Shown: positions 23,119 through 35,340, numbered from the stretch's first letter. The stretch: DNA of 64,000 nt from Pegoplata infirma (GCA_963921195.1 CAWUER010000482.1:21566-85565), one strand, 5' to 3'. Translations and numbers: made by a program. The notes: a model not told the origin generated them from the letters alone.

Positions 23119-23690
23119 TAAAAAAGTATAAAGAATTAATGCCAAAAAATTTTTCCATAACAAAAAGAAATGTACAAGCTAAAAAAAACTAAATAAAAAA
23201 AAAAAAGAAATTTGACAAATCACGGGATTCGATCACAGGACCTTCCGTTTTCCAGTCTGGCTCACCTCAGCTAGGCTACCGTAGCTTACTTAAGTGTTGA
23301 TTTAAATTTTGTTATGTTTCTCTTGCTTGTAGATACATATTCGATTTTCAAATATACTGGTTAGTATTGCCATGTGGTAATATTTTATTGGAAAAAATTT
23401 GCGATGATGGTAACAAATCTAATTGGAAATGCGATATTTGGTATGGCAATACTGCGTTAATCGAGTGACACCTAGCGCCGCAAGGTGTCACTACCAAAAC
23501 TATGTGTTTTTTTTTATTTTATTTATTAATTTTAAATTATTGTCGAAGTTTACGGTTGTAATAAAATGAAAACTATAATTCTTATTTTCTTTTTTGTTTA
23601 ATCGTTAGCTTATATAGTCAAACTGAGGTGGCGTCCTGCAACTTTTTTAAAATTAGACCCCAGCCTAAAAACATTATCATGTTAAAAAGA
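23119..23690 (-). repeat. Repeat R, copy 2 (right part), with tRNA-like segment
   Basis: Continuation of copy 2 after the Helitron. The tRNA-like segment is at about 23215-23292, with A box TAGCCTAGCTGA and B box GATCGAATCCC on the minus strand. It ends with CCCCAGCCTAAAAACATTAT, as copy 3 does. Confidence 0.75.
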
Positions 23691-25080
23691 ATTTAATCAT
23701 TTTTGATTTATTTTTTTTTTTTTTATTATTTAAAGTCTGATTTTACAGTGTTGTCCTTCACTGAATATTAAAACTATTCAAAGTATGATTAATAATGCTA
23801 ATATTAAGGTTATTACGAAATATTTTAACGTTATTACTAATTTTATCAAGGTTATAAAAAATTTTAGCGATTTTTCGCGATTTTCGCGACTGAAAAAACC
23901 AATGGACTAATTTTGAAATATTATTTGAATAAGACATGTCAAAATCTATCAAAATACATTTCTTTTCTACTTTATTTAAGTAATGTAAGATTTTATATAA
24001 ATATTAAATTTAAAGGTATCAAAAATTTAAAACCACCGAAAACCGCTTAAACGTTAAATTTTTTCGGGTGCGAATTAATTGAAGATAGAGAATTAAAATG
24101 ACTACCAAACGCGCCTTTCACCGACCAATTTCTATAAGCGGCCTGGATGTGCCTTACAAAAAAGTGAAAACTGAAAAACACCGCGGAATTCGAAAATATT
24201 AACTTTTGATCAATGTTGCTTTCCATGATTTATTATATTTGCACATACCATTGTTTCTACATGTTCAACTTTCAGCCATGCACATTTGGCTGTCAAATAA
24301 TGCAAAACTAAAATATCGAAATTTTGCAAAAAATTTAAAAAGTTCATAAAATTTTTGCAATTGAATATTTTTTGGGTGCGTTTGTAAATCAAGTGGGAAA
24401 TGGTAAATTATAAAGTTCACAAAGCATTCGGAACCATTCGGAATAAAACTGGGAGTGTGCCTCTCAAAAAACAGACTTTTTTAAAAATTCACGTTTTTTC
24501 TTCCCATCTTTGGAGAGCTGCAGCTTCGTAACCATTGCGAGCACATCACTCGAATCAGGCTCAGATTGTGCATATTTACAAGGGCTTTTACCATGTGTAT
24601 TTGAATTTTAAAATTACAGTTTGCACCAAAAGCTACAATCAAAAAACCACGAAAAATTGAAAATTGAAAAAAATTGGTATCAAAGATTTAGGTCCATGTA
24701 ACTTTTTTCTTTTTGATGGCACATCCACTGAACCTACACCAAATAATTGCCCAAGTCTACTGATTAAACGGTATTAAATTTGGAGCAATAGCTTTAACGC
24801 ACCCAACAATATTAAACTTTGAACGAAAAATTTCATGAGAGTATCAAGCGATTTTTTTACATTTTTCAACTTTGCACGTTCCTTACCATGAGATAATGAG
24901 ACTATTTGCGCTGTGCCTTTGCAGAAATACTCATTATGGTTCCCTGAACATATCTACATTCACAGGTACTACCTAGTTTACAAATAAAAATGTTATTGCG
25001 AAATTAGTAAAATATCACAAGCGTTAAAAGTTAATGACAAAAGTCCATATATAAAAAACTATAAACTAAATGAGAATTCA
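23690..25080. other. Unassigned AT-rich sequence
   Basis: No ORF above chance. Loose recurrences of phrases from 16.9-17.3 kb (for example TTGATGGCACATCC and CGCACCCAACA) suggest an old inverted or dispersed repeat whose unit I cannot delimit. Confidence 0.35.
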
Positions 25081-25258
25081 AAACACGAAGAGAATAAAAA
25101 AAATTATTAAATTTTGTATTAAATTATTTACTCAATTTTTTTTTTTTAATTTTTGAGTAAATTTTTAATTGCGTCAATTAAAAATTTACTCAAATCTTAT
25201 TTAAAAATTTAAACAAGTGATTACTCAAATTGTTTTTCTCAATATTTTTTCTGTACAT
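25080..25258. repeat. Right TTACTCAA / TTTTTTCTGT arm
   Basis: TTTGAGTAAATTTTTAATTG, AAATTTACTCAAATCTT and CAATATTTTTTCTGTAC are the inverse of the 25318-25500 arm. They are the outer end of a CACAGAAA-bounded unit. Confidence 0.6.
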
Positions 25259-25317
25259 AAGGATCCCACGCTGAATTTTAGTTTTTAAAACTATTTTTAA
25301 AACTATCTGAATCAGCA

Positions 25318-25826
25318 CAGAAAAAAATATTGAGAAAAACAACATGAGTAATAACTTGTTAAAATTTTTAAATAAGATTTGAGTAATTTTTTAATTGACG
25401 CAATTAAAAATTTACTCAAAAATTAAAAAAAAAAGATTTGAGTAAATAATTTAATACAAAATTTAATAATTTTTAAATTTTTTTATTCACTTCGTGTTTT
25501 GAACTCTCGTTTAAAGTATTTTGTATATGTATATGAAAGTTTGAAATCATATTTATGAAATTTTCCTATGTCTTTAAGACATTAATATATTTGGTAAAGT
25601 TTGAAAAAACTTTTTTTTTTGAGTGGGTTTATTTTTGGAAAAAAAAAATGTGAAACTTTTTTAAACTTTTTAAAAAAATAAATTGATAAATTTTACTTAA
25701 AAAAATCTAAAAATTTTTAATTGTGTCCGTTAAAAATTTACCAAAATTTAATAATTTTTTACTAAAATTTTACTCAATACTATTAAATCGTTTACTGGTG
25801 CAAAATTGAGTAATTTTCTGTGTGTT
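25318..25826. mobile_element. Element with CACAGAAA ends, about 0.5 kb
   Basis: It starts CACAGAAAAAAATATTGAG and ends AATTTTCTGTGTG. The right part is the inverse of 16440-16560, including TAAATCGTTTACTGGTGCAA. Non-coding and almost pure A/T apart from the ends. Confidence 0.6.
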
Positions 25827-25859
25827 ATTAATTGATAACTTGCAGTATTGTGAATGGCT

Positions 25860-26115
25860 CGGTTAAAATGTTAAACATTAACACAAAAAAAAAATTGTCA
25901 ATACAATTAATTTCATTTTTAATACAATTAAACATTTAATTAAAACTGAGCCTACATTGGATCTTGTCAACACAACATTGACTTTTGTAACTTTTGAAAA
26001 AATATCAACTTATTTTTGTCAATTAACTTCATTGTTGTATCAACAATGAAATACTTTAAAAATTGTGTAATAAATTATATCAAAGAACGCATTTTTGTCA
26101 TATCTGAGACTGACC
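25860..26115. other. AT-rich spacer
   Basis: Contains TTGTCAATACAATTAATTTC and short inverted ATTGTTGTATCAACAAT-type motifs. Possibly a tiny MITE, not resolvable here. Confidence 0.3.
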
Positions 26116-26117
26116 CA

Positions 26118-28078
26118 CATAGTCAGTCTTAGTGAAATCAATCAAAAATAGCTAAAAATTTTCGTGACCCCCTCCGATTTTGATGAAATTTGATTTAGTT
26201 GTAACAGTAAGTGATAAACTAATGCACACTTATTTTCAGTCCTCTAAGTAAACAGTTGGCGAAGACACGGAGGGTCAAAATTTCCCCCAAAATCTCCCAG
26301 TCGCGACACTTTGCACCGTAAAAACTTAATATCGTTGGTTCTATTATAGCTAGTAACCCCATTTTTGGTTTGTTTTGAAGCTCATAATATGCTCTACAAG
26401 ACCTACCATAACCAAAAAATTTTCGAAAAAAATAAGGGTTACCTCCCTTATTTTAATGTCGTGATATACGCAGGAGAAAATGGGGAGGATGGTATCCCCC
26501 GATTTTTTTTTACTTGATAATCTTATAGAGAAAGTCCTAAAGAATATATTGTAAAATTTTTAAGTTGGGACAACAATGGGATCGCTCAAAATCAAAATTT
26601 TTCACAATTTTCCCCAAAATCTCCAAATCGCAACACTCTTTACCTTAATATTTAATATCATAAGTGCTTTTGTAGCTACAGAGCCCATTTTTTTTTGTTT
26701 TAAAGCTTATAATACGCTCTACAAGACATACCAAAACCAAAAAAATTTCCAAAAAAAGGAATTGGTGCCCCCCTTATTTGAAGGTCGTGGCAAAGGGTGG
26801 AGGAAATGGGGGGAAAGTATCCCCCGATTTTTTGTTTGCTTGGTATTCTCAAAGTGCAAGTCCTAATGAACATACTCAACAATTTTTATGTTGGGACAAC
26901 AATGGGATCGACCAAAATCAAAATTTTTCAAAATTTTCCCCCAAAATCAACAAATTGCGACATTCTTGCGCCTCCCATTGGAGTCCCAAGATAAAAATTT
27001 CAGGATAAGCTCTCTAGAACTTACTCTTTAAAAAAAACAAGGTAAAAAAAAATTGGGGGATACTATCTCCCGATTTACCCCACCCCTTGCCACGATCATT
27101 TAATACAAGAGGCACCCCTATTTTTTTTATTTTTTTTGTGATAGTAATATTGTAGAGCATATTAAGAGCTTTAAAACAAACCAAAAATGGACTCTGTAGC
27201 TACAATACAGTCCAAGATATTAAATTTGTAATGTGCAAGAGTGTCGCGATTTGGAGATTTTGGGGGAAATTGTGAAAAATTTTGATTTTGGTCGATCTGA
27301 TTGTTGTCCCAACATAAAAATTTTAGGATATGTTCATTAGGACTTTCACTTTGAGAATACCAAGTAAAAAAAAAATCGGGGGATACTTTCCCCCCATTTC
27401 CTCCACCCTCTGCCACGACCTTTAAATAAGGGGGGCACCCTTCCTTTTTTCTAAAATTTTTTGGTTAGGGTAGGTATTGTAGAGCATACTATAAGCTTTA
27501 AAACAAACAAAAATGGACTCTGTAGCTACAATAGCACATATGATATTAAGTTTTTAAGGTTCAAGAGTGTTGCGATTTGGAGATTTTAGGGGAAATTGTG
27601 AAAAATTTTGATTTTGAGTGATCCAATTGTTGTCCCAACTTAAAATTTTACAATATATTCTTTAGGACTTTCTCTATAAGATTATCAAGTAAAAAAAAAT
27701 CGGGGAATACCATCCTCCCCATTTTCTCCTCCCTTTATTACCACATTAAAATAAGGGAGGTAACCCTTATTTTTTCGAAAATTTTTTGGTTATGGTAGGT
27801 CTTGTAGAGCATATTATGAGCTTCAAAACAAACAAAGAAATGGGCTTTCTAGCTATAATAGAACCAACGATATTAAGTTTTTACTGTGTAAAGTGTCGCG
27901 ACTGGGAGATTTTGGGGGAAATTTTGCCCCTCCGTATTTTCGGCCCCTGTTGACTTAGAGGGCTGAAAATTTGCATTTGTTAGTTTGTTAGTAGCGTAAG
28001 AACTTAACCAAATTTTATCAATATCGGAGGGGGTAAAAAATATTCATGATTGATTTCACTAATAATGACACATGTACG
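26118..28078. mobile_element. Large foldback element / palindrome, about 2 kb
   Basis: The outer parts pair over TAGTGAAATCAATCA (left) and TGATTGATTTCACTA (right). Inside, CCCCCTCCGATTTTGAT pairs with ATCGGAGGGGG, and CCCAAAATCTCCCAGTCGCG with CGCGACTGGGAGATTTTGG. The arms are about 0.9 kb and contain a second inner copy of the CGCGATTTGGAGATTTT unit, so each arm is itself a tandem pair. The several ORFs here (26576-27416) read the arms and have no domain. Confidence 0.8.
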
Positions 28079-28079
28079 A

Positions 28080-31000
28080 TTTGTAACAAATATGATTCTC
28101 TTGAACATGGTTTTTATTGCGACTAGATTCGAGGAATGCAAAGCGAGATATAGGGAAAAAAGTACAAAAAAACCTTCAAAAAACATTTTTTTTAAATTAC
28201 TTATTCCGTAAAAAATTTGTTTAACAGAAAATTTGTTTTATTTTATAAACTAGTGATAATAAAAACTAAAATCGGTTGAAAATCAGCCAAGTTATTAAAA
28301 CTTTCCTAGGCATCTAACGTGTGGCAGACCACTTGATTAAGGAATACCAGCCCCGTTTTTATTATCTACTGTAACAAAATTTTTTTATACTTAAAATATT
28401 TTACTCCAAACCGCCAATTTTTGTTAATTCTTTTAAAACTCTTTAAATGATGTATTAATTTGCCATCAGTCTTTTGATAAGGATTAGTTATCTTACAATG
28501 TTTTTTCATCTTCATTTTTCGGTTTTGTATATTTGTTTGTTAGCATTTTGGCTGGGTTGGTTGTTGTTCTTTTAAGCCAACTTATTTTTCTTGTTAACGT
28601 GTTTTTTTCTTCTGTTCATTTAATTTATTTAAAAACAAAAGTAGGAATATTAAGTTAAATTGCTTATCCTTTTCATTATCAGTTTAAGAAAATCTCTTGT
28701 TATCTACAGCATTTTTTTTTTAGGAATTTATTTTTTTTTTTCTTGTGTTAGTCAGATGATAAAAAATATAAAAAAAAATTACATTTGAAAAATTACGGCA
28801 GGAAAAACTAAACTTTTTCAAAAAAAAAAATAAAAATATAACGCAAAAAAAATAATATTCAATATATAATGAGTGATTATACGTATGAGCGATACTTATT
28901 TTAAGAAACTAAATATTAATTATACGTCTACTCAAAACTTAACTGAATGGGAAGAGACTGGGTGCTTGATAGTATTTTTAAAAATAAACCGGTTTCGGGT
29001 TTTTAAATTAACAATAAACTGGTTGAGCAGTTTTTTTTCGGGTTTTTTGTTAAACACAATAAGCAATTTTGGTCAAGGCCAATATAAAACACAGATCGTC
29101 ATTATTTCGAAAACTTTGGTAGTTTATATCAAAAATAAAAAATCGGCTTAATTTTGTTCGAAAGTGAAATAAATTTACTTGTAAAACCCAAAGCGATTAT
29201 TTCATGTTTCAGATATTTCCAATTGTATATCAGACATTTTCATTCGTACAAATTGTAATGCAAGTAAATTGTCTGAAATATAAATGTAAATTTCTGAAAA
29301 ACATTTAGAAAATTTTGAAAAATAAGTGAAGTTTTCTAAATAAAAGAATTTAGAATTTTGCTACAAAAACATGTTTCAACATAATTTTCGATCGGACACC
29401 AAATAATATGTAATAAGTAGGGATGAGATTTTCATGCACTAAAAAAATCTAAAATATGCGCTTAAAATACGCATAAAAAAATTCAAAATATGCACTAAAA
29501 AAAATAAAAACATGGAATAAAAAATAAAATGTGAGCAACCAAAAAGTTGTTTTCACATAAAAAGTGTCTTAAAAAGCAAAAAATAACGCTAGATTTAAAT
29601 AGTAACATTGAAAACTTCATGAAATTAAGATTTTTTTTAGAAATTAAGACAATCTTTAAAAAAAAGAAAGAAAAAACAAATATCTTTTTCTTATTTTAAA
29701 ATTAATTTTTAACAATTAAAAAAGTTAAAATTTAAAAAAATTTAAACAAATAAGTTTCAAGTTTCAATTTTTGTTATTGCTAATTTATGCCAAAATATGA
29801 AAAAATATGCACTTAAAAGTTGGAAATATGCACAAAACATGCATTTAAAACCAAAATATGCAAAAATATAAATTTATACCAAAATATGCAAAAACAAATC
29901 GAAATGTAGAAGAACGCTTTAATTTCTAAAAATTATAGACACTTCTGGCATTTCCCATACCGGTTTCAAACACCCCAGTTAGTGTTATCATCAGTAGGAT
30001 TTTAAATGTCGGTTTGTCTTGTTAATGAAAACTGTTTTTTATATATGTGAATATTTATAGTTTCTTCAGAATAAATTTTGACAGTTTTCAACACTACAAT
30101 TTTATTTCTAGCAATCTCAATCTCACTTCATACTCTCTTTCAACTTTTTTGTCTGTTACATTATTTCGCAAGGGTTACCAACATGATCTGGAATTGCAGA
30201 CACAAATGAAGGAATTTGCATTTTCCGTTTCGGAGACGTGCCATTTTTACTCAAATTTCTTAATTCGAAAAGATATTTTGTTGATATCGTTGTAAGACTA
30301 TCGTCAAAAAAACATGCATTTGCATAGAAATCACATTTCTAGTAATAAGCAACCAACATGATTTTAAAGTAATAAATTGTTTTAAAATTCTGAACAAAAA
30401 TGTTTAATTTGCTGCTTGGGTCACCTTTGCCCCCTGTCAATATACGCTGACGATGTCCAATAAAGTTAATAGTTCATAACTGTTCAAATTAAACACGCGA
30501 GTACGATTTTTTTGCTTTCATACTCGTCACAATGGACCTCAGAGTCTACGTGTGTTGACGTAAAACGTCAGCAGACACTTACAACCTACTCGTTTGAGTA
30601 TTTGTATGATACTAATTGTTTATTAAAACTAAAAACCTTAAGAACTTAATGATAGGAAAATTCTTATCATTAACAAAATCCATAAATAGGATAAACAAAA
30701 TGTGAATGAAATATTTTAAAGGAAAACCCATGTTCATTTTTGAACAATAACTGAATTACTTTGATCAAATAAAGCAACAAAATGTCTGTTTGTTTACCTA
30801 CTAAAAAATACTAATTTTTACTACTTTTACTACAGCTTGAAATTCTCAATACAATAAGTAAACAAAAGTTTCCAGTTGTAGTAAACATAGTAAAAAAAAT
30901 TGTTCAACATTTTACGTACTTTTTTTCGTACTTACTTGTTTCGTAAAATATACGAACATTTACTTTATATTACGAAAAATAAATAAACTATTTCGCAATT

Positions 31001-31400
31001 ATGAAAATGTTTTATTTCCTTGCACGAAAAGTGAGCGGTTCCTGATAGGTCACGTGACATGTCACACGGATCCAAATGACCTATCCCAAACTTTGACACC
31101 TTTCATATAAAAAACTCTAGAAACTTAGAAAATTATCAAAGTTATTTGGAAACTTCGAAAATTTTATTATATTAAGATTTATTTTTCCTAAAAGCATTTT
31201 TAATGAATTTAAACGCAAAAAAACTAAATGCCAAAAAATTTTTGTGTCCCAAAAAATTTTTTTTCGTTAGAAAATTTGTAAAAAAAATTTTCGTTAGAAA
31301 ATTTGTAAAAAAAAATTTTTATTTTAAATGAAATTCCCAAAAATATTTGTGTCCAATTAGAAAATTTGTACAAAAATATAGTTTTTTTCTAAAATCATTT
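28080..31400. other. AT-rich spacer with weak repeats
   Basis: 29440-29900 is rich in AAAATATGCACTTAAAA-type motifs (about six). A possible TIR pair lies at 28958 (ACTGGGTGCTTGA) and 29960-29975 (TTTCAAACACCCCAGTTAG). 30800-30900 has short TTTTACTAC motifs. 30905-31030 has an arm rich in TACGAAA, described separately. No gene recognised; the ORFs at 28873 and 30047 show no family features. Confidence 0.35.
30905..31010. repeat. TACGAAA-rich arm
   Basis: Several TTCGTA/TACGAA motifs (TTTTTTCGTACTTACTTG, TATACGAACATTTAC). The same motif cluster occurs at 34805-34930 and 39960-40065. Confidence 0.5.
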
Positions 31401-31411
31401 TTAATGAAATT

Positions 31412-33169
31412 TTGTTAACAAAAAAGCGTACAAACAACAAGATAGTTATGGATTTATACAAAGAGGAACACATTACAAGGTACGAAAAATTAAAATTAAC
31501 ATCACATGCTGCTACAGCTCCTAGGTTATACGGACTGCCGAAGATTCACAAACCGAATATGCCACTTCGCCCAATTTCATCCTCGGTAGAAGTTCCCTGT
31601 TACAATATGTCAAAATATATTGGACATGTTTTGAAAAATATTATATTAGAGAAATATAATATAAAAAATTCATTGGAACTGAAGGAAAAATTTGAAAATA
31701 TATCTTTAGACGATGACGAAATGCTAATTTCTCTAGATGTCGTATCTTTGTTTACAAATATACCAATTCACTTGGCAATAAATAATATAATGGCACAGTG
31801 GAACATTTTGAAAAATCATACTACAATACCAAGGTCTCAATTCCTAAAAATATTGCAGTTTTGTCTAAACGACAACAATTATTTTATATATGGGGACACC
31901 TACTACAATCAAACTTACGGAATGCCTATGGGTAACCCGTTATCCCCAACAATAGCTGATATCGTTCTAGATACACTATTGGAGCAGGTCACCGAAGATT
32001 TAAAAAAGGAAAATGTTAATATAAGACTGATTTCAAAATATATCGATGACTTATTTGCAATTATAAAGAGAAAGGATGAAGAACAAATTTTAAAAACCTT
32101 TAATAATTACCACAATAAACTAAAATTCACAATAGAAAAAGAAGAAGATAATTCTATACCATATCTCGATATGAAAATATATCGAGAAAATAATAAAATT
32201 AAAACTGATTGGTATTCCAAAACCATCGCTTCTGGAAGACTTATCAATTATCACTCAACTCAACCATTAAGTCAAAAAATAAACACAGCAATGAATCTAA
32301 TAACAACTGCGTTAAAATTGAGCGACACTAAATTTAAGTCCAAAAATATTAACAAATTAAAGGACATACTAACTAACAACAGTTACCCAACATATTTAAT
32401 AAATAACTTAATAACTAAAGCACAAACGGAAAAAGTAGTAGGGGAAAACAAAGACGACACATCTGGTAACACCAAATACTACAGCCTCCCATACATACCG
32501 AAGCTTACAGAAAACAAACAAATTCAAGAAATAATAAAAGACAACGAAATAAAATTAGCGCATAGAGCAAACAAAACAATTAATACACTCTTTACACAAA
32601 CAAAGACAAAAATAGAAAAAACTGACCAAAGCAACCTTGTGTATGAAATTACATGCAAAGGCAAAACAAACGAACAGTGCGGCAAAGTTTACGTGGGTAC
32701 CACAAAGAGAAGTCTTGGTACAAGAATATCTGAACACGAAACAGACATAAGAAAAAACAAAACAACTACAGCTCTCTCCACACACTGTATTAAAGAAGAA
32801 CATTTGCCCGATCTAACGAACATTAAAATATTAGACAAGGAAAGGAGAACGAATAAACGATACACTCTGGAAAGTTTGAGAATACAGGAAAAAGCTACAA
32901 ATGCATTAAATACGAAGGAGGACAAAAATAACACGAATGCAATATATCACAAAATCCACCAGAAAACACATAAAAAATGCTATTTTCTGACCTTAGGTCT
33001 TTCGATTTTCCTTATATTGACGGTATGCATTCTCAATAAAGCCAATAAAACATATCCATTTTCAGTTTTTTTAATTTTAAAAAAATCGCGATTTTTTCGC
33101 GAATTTAATTTTCTTCAAAAATTTAAAAAATCAAAAAAGTATGTTAATTTGAAGAGCCATAATTTCTAA
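31412..33169 (+). CDS. Penelope-like element reverse transcriptase with GIY-YIG domain (5'-truncated)
   Basis: This is the polyprotein of a Penelope-like retroelement, which copies its RNA and inserts with a linked endonuclease. Seen: RT motifs YGLPKIHK (about residue 40), LISLDVVSLFTNIP (about 105), YGMPMGNPLSP (about 168) and the catalytic YIDD (about 210), then IPYLDMKIY. Near residue 425 KVYVGTTKRSLGTRISEH is a GIY-YIG-type endonuclease core. The reading frame opens at a TTG; the first ATG is codon 13 (31448). The N-terminal region that full-length Penelope proteins have before the RT is missing, so the copy is 5'-truncated. From about residue 542 the frame runs into a foldback arm, so the last 40-odd residues are not original. 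The RT-to-endonuclease frame has no stop. Confidence 0.9.
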   Translation: MLTKKRTNNKIVMDLYKEEHITRYEKLKLTSHAATAPRLYGLPKIHKPNMPLRPISSSVEVPCYNMSKYIGHVLKNIILEKYNIKNSLELKEKFENISLDDDEMLISLDVVSLFTNIPIHLAINNIMAQWNILKNHTTIPRSQFLKILQFCLNDNNYFIYGDTYYNQTYGMPMGNPLSPTIADIVLDTLLEQVTEDLKKENVNIRLISKYIDDLFAIIKRKDEEQILKTFNNYHNKLKFTIEKEEDNSIPYLDMKIYRENNKIKTDWYSKTIASGRLINYHSTQPLSQKINTAMNLITTALKLSDTKFKSKNINKLKDILTNNSYPTYLINNLITKAQTEKVVGENKDDTSGNTKYYSLPYIPKLTENKQIQEIIKDNEIKLAHRANKTINTLFTQTKTKIEKTDQSNLVYEITCKGKTNEQCGKVYVGTTKRSLGTRISEHETDIRKNKTTTALSTHCIKEEHLPDLTNIKILDKERRTNKRYTLESLRIQEKATNALNTKEDKNNTNAIYHKIHQKTHKKCYFLTLGLSIFLILTVCILNKANKTYPFSVFLILKKSRFFREFNFLQKFKKSKKYVNLKSHNF

Positions 33170-34268
33170 AGTATCTATCGGATTTCTACGATTCAAAAAG
33201 CATTTGATTCAAACGTTCGTCCATTTTTATACCAATGCAATAAAAAAAAGTTTTTCCAAAAAAGGTGCATTTTTGATGCAAATGCAATTTTTTGATGCAT
33301 TTTTCAAAACTTTCTCCCCCTTCAATTTTTTTGAAACCTGCATAATTCGAAAATATGACATTTTTTACACAAAATTGAGTACCGTTTTTTTTGTGACGGC
33401 GTTTCAAAAAATGTTCGTGATTTTTTTAAAACTACTTATTTGATTTTTTCCATACAAAAAATCTATTTAATGTTTATTTTGCAATTTTATCAAAAAAGTA
33501 TGTAACTTTAAAAAGCCATTTCTTCGAAAGTATCTATCGGATTTCTACGACTCAAAAAGCATTCGATTCAACTGATTATCCGTTTTTATACCAATGCACT
33601 AACAAAAAACATTTTTTTAAAAAAATGCATTTTTGATGCAAATGCAATTTTTGGATGCATTTTTTAAAACTTTCTCCCCCTTCAATTTGCTTGAAACCTG
33701 CATAAATCGAAAATATAGCATTTTTTACATAAAATTGGGTACATTTTTTTTGTGACGGCGTTTCACAAAATTTTCGTGATTTTTTTAAAAAATGCTTATG
33801 TAGTTTTTCCTTAGACTAAAATTTTTTTTTGTTATTTTATGAATTTTATGTATGGAAAAACCAATAAGGTATTTTTAAAAAAATTACAAATTTTTTACGA
33901 AACTCCGTCACAAAAAAAGCTGTACGCGATTTTGTGTAGAAAATGCTATATTTTCGATTTATGCAGGTTTAAAAAAAATTGAAGGGGGAGAAAGTTTTAA
34001 AAAATGCATCCAAAAAACGCATTTGCATCAAAAATGCACTTTTTTTTTAAAATATTTTTCTTTATTACATTAATATAAAGTAAGACTATCCTCTGAAACG
34101 AATGCTTTTTGAATTGAAGAAATCCGATAGATACTTCCGAAGATATGGCTGTTCAAAGTAGCATACTTTTTTGATTTTTTCAATTTTTGAAGAAAATTAA
34201 ATTCGAGAAAAAATCGCGATTTTTTTATATATAAAAAACTGAAAATGGATATGTTTAATTGGCTCTAT
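33036..34268. mobile_element. Foldback element inserted in the Penelope-like element
   Basis: The arm ends GCCAATAAAACATATCC and GGATATGTTTAATTGGC pair, followed by AAATCGCGATTTTTT and CTATCGGATTTCTACGATTC with their inverses. The left half holds a direct repeat of about 345 bp (33130-33475 and 33480-33830), one more than the right arm. It truncates and rewrites the C-terminus of the Penelope ORF. The ORFs on both strands at 33186-33443 are arm shadows. Confidence 0.8.
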
Positions 34269-34642
34269 AGAGCACATGTGTACAAAAAATTAGATAAATT
34301 TGAAGACCCTCGGTCAGATTTTATAAAATCTTTGCTGGATTTCATGATATACAATAGCAATATTTTAGTTTAATTTTTCTTCTGTGATAGCTAGTTTAAT
34401 AAGAATTTATACTGTGATATTTTTTTTTAATTATATTTTTTACATTTGTTTTGTTAAATATTATTTGTGTTTTATGTTGTGTAAAACTAAATGTGTGTTT
34501 TTTTACTATAAATGTGAATAATTGACGAAAAGATTATGTGAGTTAAATTTATTTTATTAAACTATATTGTCCTGTTTGTTATTAAGCTATTGTTTTTCTA
34601 TTGTATATTTATTTTATGGTTACCATATCTAATAAAATATCC

Positions 34643-34674
34643 CTGATGATGTTGGGAATCTCCAACGAAACGTC
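34643..34674 (+). ncRNA. Hammerhead-ribozyme-type motif in the Penelope-like 3' region
   Basis: CTGATGA (34643-34649) is followed by a stem GTTGG/CCAAC (34651-34655 with 34662-34666), then GAAA (34667-34670) and CGTC. These are the conserved hammerhead core boxes in order. Short stem I pairing of upstream TCC with downstream GGA is possible. Helix III is only the self-complementary ACGT, which would favour a dimeric fold. Hammerheads are known in Penelope-like elements. Confidence 0.7.
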
Positions 34675-34789
34675 GGAAAAAACTATGGAATAATCTTTTT
34701 ATTTACATACATAAATACGTGACCTTGATAAGCCCGTTTTAGAAATTTCTAAAAATCATAACAATAAAATTAGGAAAAGGTCGATAATA

Positions 34790-34990
34790 ACAAAAATTAA
34801 AAAAAAAAAAATATATAACTTTCGTAAAAAATATATCTAATATTTACGAACTTGCTTTTATAATTTACGAATTTATTTTGATAATATAGAAAATTGTTTC
34901 GTAAAAACTTAAAACACTTCGTAGAATGCACAGAGGGCCAGACAGATCGATTTCCGGCCAAAAGTCCTTATTTGTAAATTCTCAAAAAAA
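34790..34990. repeat. TACGAAA / GGCCAG inverted arm, left
   Basis: TTTCGTAAAAACTTAAAAC, then CGTAGAATGCACAGAGGGCC, then TTCCGGCCAAAAGTCCTTAT. The inverse is at 39890-40065 (GACTTTTGGCCGGAATTGGA, CTGGCCCTGTGTGGAATG, GTTCGTAAAAACTT). The two arms bound a 5.3-kb region. Confidence 0.65.
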
Positions 34991-35340
34991 TGTCTACCAG
35001 TTTGTTGGGCATATATAGAAGCAGGTTTTCTGAACTTATCTTTATGATCCAATTACACCCTTTCCTTTGACAGGTCTTCAAAGTTAAAAAAGTTGCTAAA
35101 AAATTTTTAAAAGTTGAGATACTTTTTTAATTTTTTTTCCAAACTTCTATTGCTAATGATTAACTTTTTGTTTGAGTGGTTCAACCTTATATATAAGCCT
35201 TTGTAACGAAAATAACATGGACAAATATAACTCATTTGCCTGGCAGTAATTCGCGTTTTTTGTGAAAAAAGTTATAATTTTTTAGCTATTTACCTCGCGC
35301 CGAAAAAATCCTCAGCGATCCTCAGTTCGATACAATCAGT
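34990..35340. other. Unassigned sequence inside the arm-bounded region
   Basis: It may be a diverged copy of the 265-bp unit at 39.3-39.95 kb. No ORF that I can support. Confidence 0.3.

Larger units (their letters stand above)
31412..34700 (+). mobile_element. Penelope-like element, 5'-truncated, with foldback inserted near the 3' end
   Basis: It comprises the ORF, a nested foldback (about 33036-34268), then an AT-rich 3' region ending with the hammerhead-type motif at 34643-34674. The 5' end is abrupt near 31412, with no upstream pseudo-LTR or second hammerhead seen. The right boundary is approximate. Confidence 0.75.

Noticed and set aside
26576..27416. Several 76-96 aa ORFs with shared peptides on both strands
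   Set aside because: They mirror each other because they read the two arms of a palindrome.
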